19,191 nt of DNA from Cyclobacteriaceae bacterium (GCA_021648745.1 JAKISE010000064.1:1-19191); one strand, 5' to 3'. Counted from the first letter of the stretch, positions 1 through 7,629 are shown. Program-made: numbers and translations. The notes: generated by a model from the letters alone, not told the origin.

Positions 1-3
1 GCT

Positions 4-32
4 CGCAAAGAACCCGCCAAGAACGCTAAGAA
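4..32. repeat. Degenerate short tandem-like repeat
   Basis: Three imperfect units of about 10 nt follow each other (CGCAAAGAAC, CCGCCAAGAAC, GCTAAGAA). They lie downstream of the response-regulator gene that ends at 74. This resembles the degenerate 'GCAAAGAACGC' filler often seen between bacterial genes. No hairpin terminator for the upstream minus-strand gene is visible here. The frame through it ends at a TAG at 67-69 and looks like chance coding. Confidence 0.3.
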
Positions 33-73
33 AAATACTGCGACCCTGACACTAGTTGGCACAATCTAGCATA

Positions 74-1237
74 TTAACCAATATGCCCAAATTGTTCTAC
101 ATCTTTGGCTGATATACTTGTTTGGCCTCCTAAAATAATTAGCCGTTCCACCACGTTGCGCAGCTCCCGTATATTACCAGTCCAATTATGCTTTTGAAGT
201 AGTTTAATAGCAGCAGCCTCCATTACTTTAGCAGGGGCACCATACTCATTGGCAATAAGTTGCAAAAAGTGAGCAACAAGTAATGGAATATCATCTTTAC
301 GTTCGTGTAGTGCTGGTACATTAATTATAATTACACTAAGGCGATGGTAGAGGTCTTCTCTAAATCTACCTGCTGCAATTTCTTCTTTTAAATTTTTATT
401 GGTAGCCGCAAGCACACGCACGTTTACTTTAATTTCTTTATCGCCACCTACACGTGTAATTACATTCTCTTGTAAAGCTCTTAGCACTTTAGCCTGAGCA
501 GAAAGGCTCATATCTCCAATTTCGTCTAAAAAAAGCGTGCCGTTATGAGCTTGTTCAAATTTGCCAATACGTTGTTTTATGGCGGAGGTAAATGCTCCTT
601 TTTCGTGCCCAAATAGCTCACTTTCAATTAACTCACTAGGTATAGCGGCACAATTAACCTCAATTAAAGGACTTTTCTTTCTGCTACTATTCGTATGCAA
701 TGCTTTGGCAATAAGCTCCTTACCCGAGCCATTTGGCCCTGTAATAAGCACCCGCGCTTCAGAAGGAGCTACTTTTTCAATGGTTTCAAATACTTTTTGA
801 ATAGGAGCAGAGGCGCCAATAATAGTACTGGACTTGGCTATTTTCTTTTTAAGCACCTTGGTTTCTTTCACTAAGGTTTCCTTATCCACCGCATTACGAA
901 CGGCTAAAAGTACACGATTTAAGTCTGGCGGCTTTTCTATAAAGTCAAAAGCGCCTTTTTTAGTGGCATCTACGGCAGTATCAATAGTGCCATGTGCCGA
1001 AATCATTATAAAAGGAGTGTCGATGCCTTGCTCAATGGCTTTTTCGAGGAGGGTAATGCCATCCATCTTAGGCATTTTAATATCGCTTAAAACGGCATCA
1101 AAACTATTAGCCGAAAGCTTTTTTAAGGCTTCAACACCGTCTGCGGCTTCATCAACTTCATAGTTTTCATCTTGGAGTATTTCTCGTAAGGCAAAACGGA
1201 TACTCTTTTCGTCATCTACAATTAAAATGGAAGGCAT
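74..1237 (-). CDS. Sigma-54 activator-type response regulator (receiver + AAA+), no DNA-binding domain
   Basis: This is a two-component response regulator of the NtrC/AtoC group, 387 residues. The receiver domain (about 1-115) has the acidic pair D8/D9, phospho-acceptor D52, S80 and K102. The AAA+ domain (about 135-370) has Walker A GPNGSGKE (167-174), Walker B GTLFLDEIGD (233-242), sensor I AATN (277-280) and the sensor II region GNIRELRN (354-361). The sigma-54-contacting loop reads GAFTSA (214-219), not the canonical GAFTGA. The protein stops soon after the AAA+ lid, whereas relatives of about 450 residues add a Fis-type helix-turn-helix, so it probably cannot bind an enhancer by itself. 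ATG start at 1237. No cognate histidine kinase lies in the window. From the family, phosphorylation should drive ATPase ring assembly and activation of RpoN holoenzyme. The family call is sure; the target genes are unknown. Confidence 0.93.
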   Translation of the reverse strand: MPSILIVDDEKSIRFALREILQDENYEVDEAADGVEALKKLSANSFDAVLSDIKMPKMDGITLLEKAIEQGIDTPFIMISAHGTIDTAVDATKKGAFDFIEKPPDLNRVLLAVRNAVDKETLVKETKVLKKKIAKSSTIIGASAPIQKVFETIEKVAPSEARVLITGPNGSGKELIAKALHTNSSRKKSPLIEVNCAAIPSELIESELFGHEKGAFTSAIKQRIGKFEQAHNGTLFLDEIGDMSLSAQAKVLRALQENVITRVGGDKEIKVNVRVLAATNKNLKEEIAAGRFREDLYHRLSVIIINVPALHERKDDIPLLVAHFLQLIANEYGAPAKVMEAAAIKLLQKHNWTGNIRELRNVVERLIILGGQTSISAKDVEQFGHIG

Positions 1238-1251
1238 GATGTTACTGTTGG

Positions 1252-1343
1252 TACATAAAAATAGTAGCGGTTTTTAAGAAATTTACCTTTCTCCTGATAG
1301 CTATCTGGATTGGACTCAATAAAACCGCTATTATTTTTATGTA
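1252..1343. repeat. Long inverted repeat with a nested palindrome (MITE/REP-like)
   Basis: Arms 1252-1274 and 1321-1343 are 23 nt each and complementary at 22 positions. The one exception is a C/T difference between the copies. The 46-nt spacer carries a perfect 10-nt palindrome GATAGCTATC (1296-1305), flanked by CCT/TGG, close to the tip of the predicted hairpin. The same core occurs at 2193-2202. The element sits between the stop of the 53-residue gene (1356) and the start of the response regulator (1237). It could therefore separate or attenuate transcription between them. No target-site duplication was recognised. Confidence 0.75.
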
Positions 1344-1355
1344 TTATTCGGTCGA

Positions 1356-1517
1356 CTATTTAATCAGGTTAACAGAAGTCAATTTATTAATTTTCAAATA
1401 CTCTTTATATTGCTCGAAAGACATTTCTGCTGTTTCCTTCGAAATTTTCTCTTTGACCTTTCTGAAAAATTTAACTGTATCAAACTTTTTCTTACTTTTT
1501 TCTTTAATTGTCATCAT
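1356..1517 (-). CDS. Small basic protein downstream of the PIN gene, candidate antitoxin
   Basis: This 53-codon ORF starts at an ATG ATG pair (1517 or 1514) and ends in TAG at 1356-1358. It begins 1 nt after the stop codon of the PIN-domain gene, which strongly suggests translational coupling. The protein opens with MMTIKEKSKKKFDTVKFFRK and continues with a helix-prone charged stretch containing MSFEQYKEYLK, about residues 32-42. Its size and the F-x-x-x-K-x-x-R-x-K...E-x-x-x-M-S pattern resemble small proteins often encoded beside PIN genes in Bacteroidota; this comparison is from memory, not a search. I infer an antitoxin or accessory partner. It lies downstream of the PIN gene, unlike most vapBC operons, where the antitoxin comes first. 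A stand-alone small protein is the alternative. Confidence 0.7.
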   Translation of the reverse strand: MMTIKEKSKKKFDTVKFFRKVKEKISKETAEMSFEQYKEYLKINKLTSVNLIK

Positions 1518-1518
1518 C

Positions 1519-1959
1519 TTAAATTATTTCTTTTGGTGAACGAATATCAAGTTGAATATATCCACTTTTTAGATTTACGGCATTATAGCCTCTTATTCTA
1601 AATACGTTTACAATGTGTTTAAAGTTCCAACTCACAAGATAATCTACCTTGTTTAAAGTAGCAATGGCTATATGTCTGCAATCATCCAAGCTCGTTTTCC
1701 CTACTACTTTTTCTTTTATGTATTGTTCTGCAAGTTCAAATGCCTCTTTTGAAGTTTCAAGTCTTTCCTTTGGTAAACTAAAGAAATGTTCTTTAACTTT
1801 CTTAGGTGCATTCTTTAATTCAGTTTCTATCAAATCTGAGTAAACGCAAACAATTTCTTCTTTTAAAACCATTTCAAAAAGCTTTTGCGTTTCTTCTTGA
1901 AATTCTATATCGTATATTCCTCCAAAAACAGAGGTGTCAAAATATAGTCTAGGTTTCAT
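1519..1959 (-). CDS. PIN-domain protein, VapC-like candidate ribonuclease toxin
   Basis: The 146-residue length is typical of single-domain PIN nucleases. The N-terminus LYFDTSVFGG supplies the first acidic metal ligand (D8). SDLIETEL (41-48) supplies the second acidic cluster. SLDDCRHIAIA (90-100) gives D92/D93, and the VDYLVSWNFKHIVN region (105-118) contains D106 and the W-N-x-x-H motif seen in PIN proteins. These match the family's Mg-dependent RNase site, so RNA cleavage is the expected activity. The tightly linked downstream 53-residue gene suggests a toxin-antitoxin pair. ATG start at 1959; a -7-like box lies only 4 nt upstream, so the message may be leaderless. A non-toxic PIN RNase in RNA metabolism is also possible. 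Confidence 0.85.
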   Translation of the reverse strand: MKPRLYFDTSVFGGIYDIEFQEETQKLFEMVLKEEIVCVYSDLIETELKNAPKKVKEHFFSLPKERLETSKEAFELAEQYIKEKVVGKTSLDDCRHIAIATLNKVDYLVSWNFKHIVNVFRIRGYNAVNLKSGYIQLDIRSPKEII

Positions 1960-1963
1960 ATCT

Positions 1964-1971
1964 CAAATTTA
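1964..1971 (-). promoter_or_regulatory. Bacteroidota -7 box for the PIN operon
   Basis: The minus strand reads TAAATTTG, an exact match to TAnnTTTG. The ATG follows after only 4 nt (AGAT), so transcription would begin at or next to the start codon. A TTG lies about 22 nt upstream as a possible -33 element. Motif match only. Confidence 0.45.
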
Positions 1972-2189
1972 TGATATTTTTAGCTTAGAATAGCAATAAT
2001 TCTCTTCCGCCTGATTTTGTTGCCGCAGAACTAAAAGCTTAAGAAAAGGCACTAATACACTAAGTTACACATAAGAATATCATAAAAAGCCAAAGAATTT
2101 TTGAGCCTTGCAGCCTTAGTTATTGTTTTACAATTCCTTAGTGGCAAAGAATAAAAAATGCAGACCTATAAGCCGGGTTCTGTATCCGT

Positions 2190-2205
2190 CCCGATAGCTA
2201 TCGGG
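2190..2205. repeat. 16-nt palindrome in rnpB (GATAGCTATC type)
   Basis: CCCGATAGCTATCGGG is a perfect palindrome. With a T-G wobble and flanking CG/CG the stem extends to 2187-2208. Its core matches 1296-1305. It lies in the 3' third of the RNase P RNA and would form a stem extension. Confidence 0.8.
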
Positions 2206-2291
2206 GCGAATCCCTATCATTTATCTAGCCCCAACATCACTATTGGGGTCGAGCAATCTACCCATACTGCAAAGCTAACCGAGCCAGTTAG

Positions 2292-2307
2292 TCCCGACTA
2301 GTCGGGA
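2292..2307. repeat. 16-nt palindrome in rnpB (GACTAGTC type)
   Basis: TCCCGACTAGTCGGGA is a perfect palindrome. It shares the CCCGA...TCGGG outer arms with the repeat at 2190-2205 but has a different centre. That suggests two members of one small dispersed palindrome family within the same RNA gene. Confidence 0.8.
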
Positions 2308-2401
2308 ACAGTACCTATTTGATTTTTCAACACGCAAGGTTTACACTGCCAATGATGTTACCACCAAAGCGGTGGGCTCTTACCCCACCTTTTCACCTTT
2401 A

Positions 2402-2427
2402 CCCTCCGAAGCCTTGGCGTAGGAGGG
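2402..2427. repeat. 26-nt imperfect palindrome in rnpB
   Basis: Arms CCCTCC (2402-2407) and GGAGGG (2422-2427) enclose GAAGCCTTGGCGTA, which pairs partly with itself. Read on the minus strand it would encode SYAKASEG. I recall that peptide as a tell-tale of a dispersed Bacteroidota palindrome that leaks into annotated proteins; this is unverified here. The position is in the middle of the RNase P RNA, where helix length varies between species. Confidence 0.6.
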
Positions 2428-2569
2428 TTTTACCTCCTCTCGAAGGATATTGCCTCTTTCAACCTCAACCCCACAGGGTAGTATATTTTCTGTTGCACTT
2501 TCTGTCTCCGGCAAAAGCCAGAGCCTTCCTGTTAGGAAGTGCGTTGCTCTATGTTGCCCAGACTTTCCT

Positions 2570-2587
2570 CTCCGAAATATTTCGGAG
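2570..2587. repeat. 18-nt palindrome at the P3 position of rnpB
   Basis: CTCCGAAATATTTCGGAG is a perfect 9+9 palindrome immediately 5' of the GAGGAAAGTC block in the RNA. It overlaps that block by one base (2570). This is where helix P3 is expected, so it may be simply P3, although its perfect symmetry resembles the inserted repeats elsewhere in the gene. Confidence 0.6.
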
Positions 2588-2607
2588 CGATAAGGCGGCC
2601 TGCACTG

Positions 2608-2615
2608 CAAAAATA
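2608..2615 (-). promoter_or_regulatory. -7 box of rnpB
   Basis: The minus strand reads TATTTTTG, an exact TAnnTTTG match. It ends 4 nt before the first base of helix P1 (2604), which fits the RNA 5' end predicted independently from P1 pairing. No clear -33 TTG was found about 20 nt upstream. Confidence 0.55.
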
Positions 2616-2627
2616 ATAGAGATTCCC

Positions 2628-2690
2628 TTAATAACCTGAGTTCGACCTAAAAAGCTGGCAACATTCCTTAGGTCGAACTCAGGTTAATAA
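2628..2690. repeat. 23-nt inverted repeat hairpin containing CGAACTCAGGTT
   Basis: Arms 2628-2650 and 2668-2690 match at 22 of 23 positions and enclose 17 nt. The right arm overlaps the stop codon (2684-2686) of the 128-residue gene, so the hairpin may stop that transcript before rnpB. It lacks a clear T-run. Part of the arm, CGAACTCAGGTT (2674-2685), recurs at 10450-10461, so it is also likely a dispersed repeat. The rnpB promoter lies just beyond it. Confidence 0.75.
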
Positions 2691-3070
2691 ATATCCTTTC
2701 CAGTAAATCGTTTTTCGTAGATATCGGCAAAAGCGGCTATTTCATTAAAAATTTCAGCAATTAGTTTCTCTGACATGTTTTCTTCTAAATAAGCTCGTAT
2801 TTCTAGGTGGTTTTTTTCTATGACAAGCTTTCCGAATAAAAGATTTTTTTGTTTTTCGTAAATATCAACATCGGAAATAGCCTCTTTATTACTAATTTTA
2901 GAAGAAAGGGCTAAATAAAAACAACCATTAATGCTTTTGGTTTCAGCTAAAACCGTTTGATGTCTATGTTGACCAATTGGAATAACCACTGCCGATTTTG
3001 AATCGTCATAAGTAGAGAAATTTCCACCTACAGTTTCTGCATATCTTTTTACAACCTCAATAATTTTCAT
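2684..3070 (-). CDS. Uncharacterised 128-residue protein
   Basis: I do not recognise a family. The protein is soluble, with no signal peptide or membrane segment, and acidic to neutral. It opens with MKIIEVVKRYAETVGGNFST. It then shows alternating strands, among them SAVVIPIGQHRHQTVLAE (about 26-43) and GCFYLALSSKI (49-59), and ends with a long helical segment (about 97-122). This alpha-beta-alpha order is loosely like the YbjN or type III chaperone-like fold, but that is a guess. ATG start at 3070. It lies 38 nt downstream of tamB on the same strand, so it is probably cotranscribed with it. Its stop codon lies inside a strong inverted repeat. Confidence 0.8.
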   Translation of the reverse strand: MKIIEVVKRYAETVGGNFSTYDDSKSAVVIPIGQHRHQTVLAETKSINGCFYLALSSKISNKEAISDVDIYEKQKNLLFGKLVIEKNHLEIRAYLEENMSEKLIAEIFNEIAAFADIYEKRFTGKDIY

Positions 3071-3108
3071 AATAGAATTTTACTCAAGATAGCAATTTAT
3101 AATGAATT

Positions 3109-6100
3109 TTAGGGAGTATTTTCGTCTTCATCGAGCTTTATTGCTTCCTTGTTTTTGTTAGAATTAATTGAGTTAGAAGGTTTCTTATTTTTGTTCTTTT
3201 TAAAGAGGTCTTTTATGTGGTCGAAACTAGTAGTGTATAATAAACTAAATCCTCCTGTTATGAGTTCTTCATTATTTCCAGTAGAGGAGGATAATTGGTC
3301 GTAATTTGTCCTTTTAAATATTTTGATTCTCAGTTTTCCGTCTTGCGATAGGAGGTACTCGACCATCCAATCTCCTGTTATACTGGATAATGTTGCTTCT
3401 TGGTTTTGATCAGTAAACCCACCATCACGAGTAATTATTAATTTCCCATCCATAAAAGCATAAGAAACTCTCAGTTGGAATGTTTTTAAGGCATCTGCGT
3501 CCAATTCGCCTAAATCAAAATCAATAGTTAAGTTCTCATCTACCTGACTGATCCAATAGCTCAATTGGTTGGAGACAAACTCAGAAACACTACTGCCTAA
3601 TGTACCGCCAGTAGAAAAAGAGTTGGGAGGAGAGAATTTTCTAAACACTAGGAGGCTGAACACTTGCCGGTTCATTTCTTGCTCATCATTTTTAATTTTA
3701 TTTAAGAATGCCCTTACTTCGGTATCAATATTTACATTAGACCGAGGGTAATCTTCGATGATGATATCAAATTTAATATCAGGAGATAGGAGAGGACCAT
3801 TTAAATCTAGTAATACTTTGGTGGGATAAATCCGCTTAAGTTCGGGTAAATTTTGGTAAACTGTATCAATTATTGGTGCGAGAGATGTGTTTACTTTATA
3901 ATCAGCATCGATTTCCATAGTTGCTAAATAGGGGTCACCCGAGAACAAAATTTTACTTTTAGGGCTAATCGCAAATTCCTTATTTACAATATTATACATG
4001 GTAAAATTATAGGCGCCTTCCGTAAATTCATAGTCGCCCAACATAGTAAATTCTCCTTTGGTATCAATTCCTAAACTTAAGTTTCCTTTTCCTCTACCAC
4101 GAATAATATCACCAGCAGTTAAATCAAAAATAATCTCCGCGTATGCATCGGGCGTTACTTCAACATCCAGATTTACCGTAATGTTTTTCAAGTTTACTTT
4201 TTCTTCTATGACGAGGCTGTCTTTTCTATCTTCTTTAGTAAAATTAGTGAAGGAGATAAAATCCTCTTGCTTAGCTCCACTCTTACTATCAGAAAGAGGA
4301 ATGTAAAATTTAGTTCCTTTTTCGGTTTTTACTCTTGTATTGATAGCTAAATTACCAAGAGGACCTGTGATGGTTAAATTGCCACTCCCAATGCCCGTTC
4401 CATAAAAATACTCGTTGTTTTTAGATGTGGTGTTGAGCACCTTAAGATTATCAAAATCGGCTTTCAGGTCCATTGAGAATGACTTAAAATTATTGTGGTA
4501 GAAATTTGCTTCGAGCAGGCCTGTGCCTATATTATCATCTTTAATATGTACATTATTGAGTGATATTGAACTTGAATCTAACTGCCAATTCCCCTGAGCT
4601 GAAAGTTTCGATTTTAAATAGTCAATGGTTATTGAAGCATTATTAATTTGACCACTACCTTTTAAAATTGGTTTAAACAAAGCCCCAGTGATTTTTACAT
4701 TGCCCGAAACCGTTCCTTCAATATCTGTAAAAAGGTTAGTGAAAGGTTCAGCCAATCTTAAATCGGTGTTGATTAATTGGGCATCTAACATCAATGCATT
4801 GTTATCGCCAAGTGGTTTGTAAGCACCCGTAATGTTCAGTAATTTTTTACTGTTTCTATCCACAAAAAAGTTAACGTCAAATTGATTTTCTGACTGATTC
4901 CAATTACTTATTCCTTCGATATTGCCAAAATAATAGCCATCAACCCTTAAGCTATCAATAATAAAATCAGTTTCGATTCTTGGCGTGCTAAATATGTTTG
5001 ATACTACAGCAGATCCATTTACTAAACCTTCTAATTTATTGGTAATTAAAGGGTTAAAATTATTCATTTGTACATTTCCAACTTTAATCGCCACTGGCTT
5101 ATCATCAAATTTAGAAATGGAACCAGACGCACTAATTGATTGAGTTCCACTTTTAATACTCATATTAGAAAGTGTTAGATTATTTTTTGTGAACGTGATA
5201 AGGTTGTTTTCTTTAATACTCCAAGTTTGGTCTAGTACTTGAATTTGCGACTTATTAAAACTTAATAAAGTAGTGTCTGTCTTAAACCGAAAAGTGCCTT
5301 CTACTTTATTAACATTTTGTTCCGCTTGTTGGCGTATGTGGAAGTTGAAATTGATAGAATCATCCCCCCATTTAGCATGAATCGATAGACTATCTAAGGT
5401 AGAGCCGCTCCTTAAATATTGAGTTTTTGAGCTTATATTTAACTGACTTTCAATCTTGTTTTGCTCATAAACACTTTGTGTGAACATGTTCAACTTGTTG
5501 TTTATGAGTATATTGTGGTTATAAATAATGGTGTCGTTATCGAAATTGATTGTGAGTGAACTGAGTTGTTCATCCGTTTTTAAACGGCCTTTAATTAAGG
5601 TGTTTTTCGAAAGGTAAATTAGAGGATCAAAGAGGTTTAATAGTGGATTGATGTTTTGCAATTCAATTTCATAATCTATGGCCGAAATATGTGGTTCATA
5701 ATTAAATTCTTTATAAAACGCTGCTATTTCATTTGTCTGATTTCTAACTTTTACTCTATGTTTTTTCCATAAAAAAAAGAGGTCATTATATGCTGTTGTT
5801 AAATTAAAACTACCAACTACCTTCAATTTTACCCGATCAGAATATAGCATAATAATGCGTTCAGAGTCATTTATTTCTGAAATTAACTCAAGGTTGTTTA
5901 CTTGGTAGTGTTGTTTATTATTTGTGGCTTTAAGCTCATCAATATGCAGTGTTCCAATAATGTCGTCAATGGAGAGCCCTCTAGCGTCTACTTTAAATTT
6001 CGCAGAAATCGAAGAAGTGTCGGACCTAATATTAAGGGCATTTAATTGTGCATGTTGTAATTCACCAGCTAACTGAACAAGTTTTTTGTTATCTCTAAGG

Positions 6101-7629
6101 TCGATAATGCCACTAGTAGTAAATTTCAAATTCGGATCATTAATTTCTAATGTTCCGTCAAAAAGTTCTTGTGCAAAATGAGCGTTGGTTGTGATATTGG
6201 TATAATTATAACGGTTTACATACACTTCATCAATGGTGCTTTCTAGGACAAAATTTGCACTTGATTTTGTCATTCCCTTTCCCTTAATTTTTCCAGATAG
6301 GGTTGTTGCTCCAATTACTGATTCAGCCTTGAAAAGCTTGCCTAAATCAAAATTGTTTAACCTAATGGCTCCACTGTAATTAGAGTTAGCAGGGTCGTTA
6401 TCCAATTTTAGATTTAAATCAGTATGAATACGGCCGATACTTGTTATGAACGAGGCCTTAGCAACAAAATCCTTCGGATAGCCCGTAAACGTCCCTGTTA
6501 CTTTTGCTGAATCAATGGGGTAGTACTTATCGAACGAAGCTGACTTTACGTAAATAGACAGGTCTGGTTTGTTTAGCTCAGAGTTTTTGAAATTGAGGTC
6601 AATAAAGGTGTTATAAATGTCAGGCAACCCTTCAAAATAAGCATTGCCAGCTAAGTTGCTGTTTTTTCCAAATTGAAGTTTAAAATTTTTAACATTGAAG
6701 TTCTTTAAATGCCCTTTTAAATTACCATTAAAGTATAATGTGTCATCAATGCTCTTAAAAAAAAGGGAAAAATGCTTTAAATCTTGAGTGGAAAACTTCA
6801 GTCTTTCAACATGCGCAGATATATGAACCTTATTAGTAAAGTCACTGAGATCTGCCAGTGAGCCATATTCAAAAACCATTGAATCTCTTAATAGGCTGTT
6901 TCCAAGTGATACGTTTAGTTTGTTAAACTGCATGCCTGTGTTACTCACCTGGTAGTTGGTGCTTAGCGAATGAATTGGTAATTGCGTTGACGTTTCAATG
7001 GCCGAAAGATTTTCTATATTTATGTTAAAAGTATCTGCAATAACCTCTAGGTTATAACCTTGTAAACTAATAGAATCTAGGCCAAAGTGGTTATAGTCGA
7101 ATATATCCTTTAACAGCATTTTGTCTGAATGACTATACGAAAATGTGCCGTTTTTAATTTGAATCTGCCTGATTTTAAAAGGTTTAGCTACCCTTCCCTT
7201 TTTAGGAGCATACGCCTTTTTTAAGGCAGCAATAAAGGTGGTTATATTTAACGGAATATCGTCCGATAACCTTAATTGAACATTTGGGTGGTCAAGTATC
7301 ATCTGGTCAATAATGATTCCTCTCTCATTAAATAGTGAAGAAAAACGATAGTTTACATAGGCCTCCTTAATAATTATCATTTCGTTAGAGGCAAGGTCCT
7401 TTACTTTCACATCTTTAAGTACCAGCTTGTCAAGCCATTCAATATCAACCTTATCAACTGATATTTCATACCCTGTTTTTTTGGTAACACTATTGGTTAA
7501 CAACCTTCCCAAATAAGTTTGTACAATTGATAACTGAAGCAATGATAAAATGACCAACACATTGATAACCAAAATGGCAATCACTTTTATTGACAGCTTC
7601 TTTAACCTTATTTTACTTTTATTCTTCAA
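3109..7629 (-). CDS. tamB: TamB-like translocation and assembly module / AsmA-superfamily protein
   Basis: This is a 1506-residue envelope protein. An uncleaved N-terminal membrane anchor (about 12-34, KVIAILVINVLVILSLLQL) is followed by an AsmA-like start (YEISVDKVDIEWLDKLVLKD) and many repetitive beta segments typical of a periplasmic bridge. The C-terminal TamB/DUF490 domain covers roughly 1090-1480. It includes DLTAGDIIRGRGKGNLSLGI, AYNFTMYNIVNKEFAI, PKSKILFSGDP and a terminal barrel-contacting region ending near GGFSLLYTTSF. The tail is Lys/Asn-rich. In the family, TamB spans the periplasm, partners an Omp85 protein in outer-membrane assembly and is implicated in lipid transport. No Omp85 gene lies in the window. 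The start is TTG at 7629: an in-frame TAA lies two codons upstream and no ATG is available near the anchor. The gene is divergent from tsaD. Confidence 0.92.
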   Translation of the reverse strand: MKNKSKIRLKKLSIKVIAILVINVLVILSLLQLSIVQTYLGRLLTNSVTKKTGYEISVDKVDIEWLDKLVLKDVKVKDLASNEMIIIKEAYVNYRFSSLFNERGIIIDQMILDHPNVQLRLSDDIPLNITTFIAALKKAYAPKKGRVAKPFKIRQIQIKNGTFSYSHSDKMLLKDIFDYNHFGLDSISLQGYNLEVIADTFNINIENLSAIETSTQLPIHSLSTNYQVSNTGMQFNKLNVSLGNSLLRDSMVFEYGSLADLSDFTNKVHISAHVERLKFSTQDLKHFSLFFKSIDDTLYFNGNLKGHLKNFNVKNFKLQFGKNSNLAGNAYFEGLPDIYNTFIDLNFKNSELNKPDLSIYVKSASFDKYYPIDSAKVTGTFTGYPKDFVAKASFITSIGRIHTDLNLKLDNDPANSNYSGAIRLNNFDLGKLFKAESVIGATTLSGKIKGKGMTKSSANFVLESTIDEVYVNRYNYTNITTNAHFAQELFDGTLEINDPNLKFTTSGIIDLRDNKKLVQLAGELQHAQLNALNIRSDTSSISAKFKVDARGLSIDDIIGTLHIDELKATNNKQHYQVNNLELISEINDSERIIMLYSDRVKLKVVGSFNLTTAYNDLFFLWKKHRVKVRNQTNEIAAFYKEFNYEPHISAIDYEIELQNINPLLNLFDPLIYLSKNTLIKGRLKTDEQLSSLTINFDNDTIIYNHNILINNKLNMFTQSVYEQNKIESQLNISSKTQYLRSGSTLDSLSIHAKWGDDSINFNFHIRQQAEQNVNKVEGTFRFKTDTTLLSFNKSQIQVLDQTWSIKENNLITFTKNNLTLSNMSIKSGTQSISASGSISKFDDKPVAIKVGNVQMNNFNPLITNKLEGLVNGSAVVSNIFSTPRIETDFIIDSLRVDGYYFGNIEGISNWNQSENQFDVNFFVDRNSKKLLNITGAYKPLGDNNALMLDAQLINTDLRLAEPFTNLFTDIEGTVSGNVKITGALFKPILKGSGQINNASITIDYLKSKLSAQGNWQLDSSSISLNNVHIKDDNIGTGLLEANFYHNNFKSFSMDLKADFDNLKVLNTTSKNNEYFYGTGIGSGNLTITGPLGNLAINTRVKTEKGTKFYIPLSDSKSGAKQEDFISFTNFTKEDRKDSLVIEEKVNLKNITVNLDVEVTPDAYAEIIFDLTAGDIIRGRGKGNLSLGIDTKGEFTMLGDYEFTEGAYNFTMYNIVNKEFAISPKSKILFSGDPYLATMEIDADYKVNTSLAPIIDTVYQNLPELKRIYPTKVLLDLNGPLLSPDIKFDIIIEDYPRSNVNIDTEVRAFLNKIKNDEQEMNRQVFSLLVFRKFSPPNSFSTGGTLGSSVSEFVSNQLSYWISQVDENLTIDFDLGELDADALKTFQLRVSYAFMDGKLIITRDGGFTDQNQEATLSSITGDWMVEYLLSQDGKLRIKIFKRTNYDQLSSSTGNNEELITGGFSLLYTTSFDHIKDLFKKNKNKKPSNSINSNKNKEAIKLDEDENTP

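Larger units (their letters stand above)
2159..2604 (-). ncRNA. rnpB: RNase P RNA (bacterial type A-like)
   Basis: This is the catalytic RNA of RNase P, which matures the 5' ends of tRNAs. Near its 5' end the minus strand carries the universal block GAGGAAAGTC followed by TGGGC (GAGGAAAGTC at 2570-2561). Near its 3' end it carries ACAGAACCCGGCTTAT (2183-2168), the hallmark of bacterial rnpB. The termini pair as helix P1: TGCAGGCC (2604-2597) with GGTCTGCA (2166-2159), including one G-U pair. A T-run follows at 2158-2153 and, with P1, could act as the terminator. A -7 box lies just upstream. The RNA of about 446 nt is interrupted by several strong palindromes in variable regions, listed separately. 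Protein-coding frames through this stretch are spurious. The boundaries are approximate by a few nucleotides. Confidence 0.96.

Noticed and set aside
57..72. Sigma-54 promoter-like TGGCAC...GC near the response-regulator 3' end
   Set aside because: GG-to-GC spacing is 9 nt rather than the required 10, it lies at a gene end with no plus-strand gene downstream, and the -12 half is imperfect.
1960..2158. Possible gene or RNA between the PIN gene and rnpB
   Set aside because: No ORF or recognised RNA. The stretch with GCACTAATACACTAAG and CTTAGTGGCAAAG looks like degenerate intergenic repeat filler.
2319..2639. Open frames on both strands across 2319-2639
   Set aside because: They lie inside the RNase P RNA gene; their products show no protein features and one merely translates a palindromic repeat.
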